A DNA stretch of 64,000 nt from NCBI GenBank assembly GCA_017052515.1, contig JAFHKR010000039.1, positions 1,860,001 to 1,924,000 of the forward strand, read 5' to 3'. Below the pieces are notes generated by a model, which was given only the letters and a program-made list of their open reading frames with translations, did not search any database and was not told where the DNA came from. Each line of letters begins with the position of its first letter. Position 1 is the stretch's first letter. Source of the DNA: Fictibacillus nanhaiensis. GTDB taxonomy: Bacteria; Bacillota; Bacilli; Bacillales; Fictibacillaceae. Position numbers and translations under genes: made by a program. Of the stretch, positions 63,236 to 64,000 are shown piece after piece.

Positions 63236-64000
63236 TTAATCTACTTCTTTCCCCATACTTTCTTGTAAGATATAGAACCACTGCTCGCGCGTTAATGGTA
63301 AGTTTGCTGCGTTTACAGCCGCTTCAATACGGTTCATTTTTCCGCTTCCTACGATCGGCATGATCTGTGATGGGTGCTTTAACAGCCACGCATATGCGAC
63401 TTCATCTATGGAAGAAGCTTCTGTTTCACTAGCTACTCTTTCTAATGCTTTTTTCACGCGTACTGCTTTTTCATCGCTTCCTTTAAACAATCTTCCCCCA
63501 GCAAGCGGAGACCACGCCATTGGTTTTACTTTTTCTTTTTGAAGGTGATTGATCGTACCGTCAAAAAACGACTGTTCATGAAGAACAGATAACTCGATCT
63601 GATTCGTTACAAGCGGGCCATCATACTCACTCTGCAGCATTTCCATTTGTTTAGGTGTAAAGTTAGAAACTCCAAAATGCTTAACTTTCCCCTCTTTTCT
63701 TAAGATATGGAAAGCCTCTGCTGTTTCAGCCGGGTCCATAAAAGGATCTGGGCGATGAATCAACAAAACATCTACATAATCAGTATTCATTTTTTGCAAT
63801 GAATTTTCTGCAGAAGAGATGATATGTTCTTTACTCGTATCATAGGATTTTATCGTATGTTGAGGACGATTTTCAGATACGAGTTTAATGCCACACTTCG
63901 TCACGATTTGAATGTCTTCTCTTAGAGAAGGTTTGAGAGCTAGTGCTTGTCCAAAGAGTTCTTCACACATGTAGTTCCCATAAATATCAGCATGATCAAA
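63236..64000 (-). CDS. Aldo/keto reductase (5' partial)
   Basis: NADPH-dependent oxidoreductase of the AKR superfamily (YcsN/YdhF-like); 254 C-terminal residues are visible. The open frame continues past the methionine at 63970 to the right edge with FDHADIYGNY, which carries the catalytic Asp and Tyr. Later motifs: QIVTKCGIKL, DVLLIHRPDPFMD, KHFGVSNFTPKQM, LVTNQIELS, and IMPIVGSGKMNRIEAA. The start codon is beyond the window. Confidence 0.93.
   Translation of the reverse strand, partial: FDHADIYGNYMCEELFGQALALKPSLREDIQIVTKCGIKLVSENRPQHTIKSYDTSKEHIISSAENSLQKMNTDYVDVLLIHRPDPFMDPAETAEAFHILRKEGKVKHFGVSNFTPKQMEMLQSEYDGPLVTNQIELSVLHEQSFFDGTINHLQKEKVKPMAWSPLAGGRLFKGSDEKAVRVKKALERVASETEASSIDEVAYAWLLKHPSQIMPIVGSGKMNRIEAAVNAANLPLTREQWFYILQESMGKEVD

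Overview
The window is an almost unbroken stretch of core chromosome from a low-GC, spore-forming member of the Bacillaceae. The evidence is an alpha/beta-type SASP gene, the sporulation genes ytaF, ytvI, ytrH, ytrI, ytfJ and refZ, strong AGGAGG ribosome binding sites, frequent TTG and GTG starts, and a gene order that largely follows the Bacillus subtilis dnaI-to-rpsD segment. The genus cannot be fixed from sequence alone. A partial mqnC (futalosine route to menaquinone) beside dnaI shows it is not B. subtilis itself. I see no prophage, transposase, CRISPR array, rRNA or tRNA gene.

Layout, read mostly on the minus strand (high to low coordinates). 63.2-64.0 kb aldo/keto reductase (partial); 62.2-63.1 PAS/chemoreceptor-type signalling protein; 61.3-62.1 (+) rpsD with an S4-type leader; 60.0-61.2 methionine gamma-lyase; 59.1-59.6 (+) fRMsr; 58.3-59.0 refZ; 57.5-58.3 (+) hisJ; 55.6-57.3 ezrA; 53.0-55.4 nifZ-thiI; 52.2-52.4 SASP; 50.5-52.1 mbcS; 48.8-50.4 ytcJ; 48.0-48.8 (+) NAD kinase; 46.1-47.8 ytfI, ytfJ, tpx; 43.6-45.9 ytxK, ackA; 41.3-43.4 GNAT, EcsC, moaB; 38.2-40.7 argGH; 36.5-37.7 ald; 34.0-36.4 ytkL, a small membrane protein, ytoI; 31.5-34.0 ytrHI, a small gene, nrnA, ytpI; 21.1-31.3 dnaE, malic enzyme, a GntR regulator, accDA, pfkA, pyk; 18.7-21.0 fxsA, ytvI, DUF441; 14.4-18.5 citZ-icd-mdh and a MaoC-like gene; 11.7-14.2 phoPR; 6.7-11.5 polA, mutM, ytaF, coaE; 1.1-6.5 gapB, speD, a hypothetical gene, nrdR, dnaB, dnaI; 1-978 mqnC.

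The genes form several functional blocks. Replication and repair: dnaE, polA, mutM, dnaB, dnaI, nrdR. Central carbon metabolism: pfkA, pyk, gapB, citZ, icd, mdh, malic enzyme, ackA. Fatty acid initiation: accA and accD, in one run with malic enzyme and a GntR regulator. Sulfur: nifZ-thiI and methionine gamma-lyase. Sporulation genes are scattered through the window.

The most informative non-coding signals are: (i) a dispersed foldback repeat family with five copies, one internally deleted, one carrying a nested second foldback, and two forming an inverted pair; (ii) four PhoP-type half-sites at exact 11-bp spacing upstream of phoP; (iii) a perfect 13-bp palindrome just downstream of the malic enzyme promoter, probably the operator of the GntR regulator in that operon; (iv) a perfect cre before the MaoC-like gene and a 13/14 cre at the methionine gamma-lyase promoter; (v) a CcpN-type site over the gapB -10; (vi) a structured speD leader whose C-run could mask the ribosome binding site; (vii) ARG-box-like sites at argGH. 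No clearly new multi-gene system is visible. The best candidates for undescribed biology are the repeat family, the speD leader and the GntR control of the malic enzyme-acetyl-CoA carboxylase operon.
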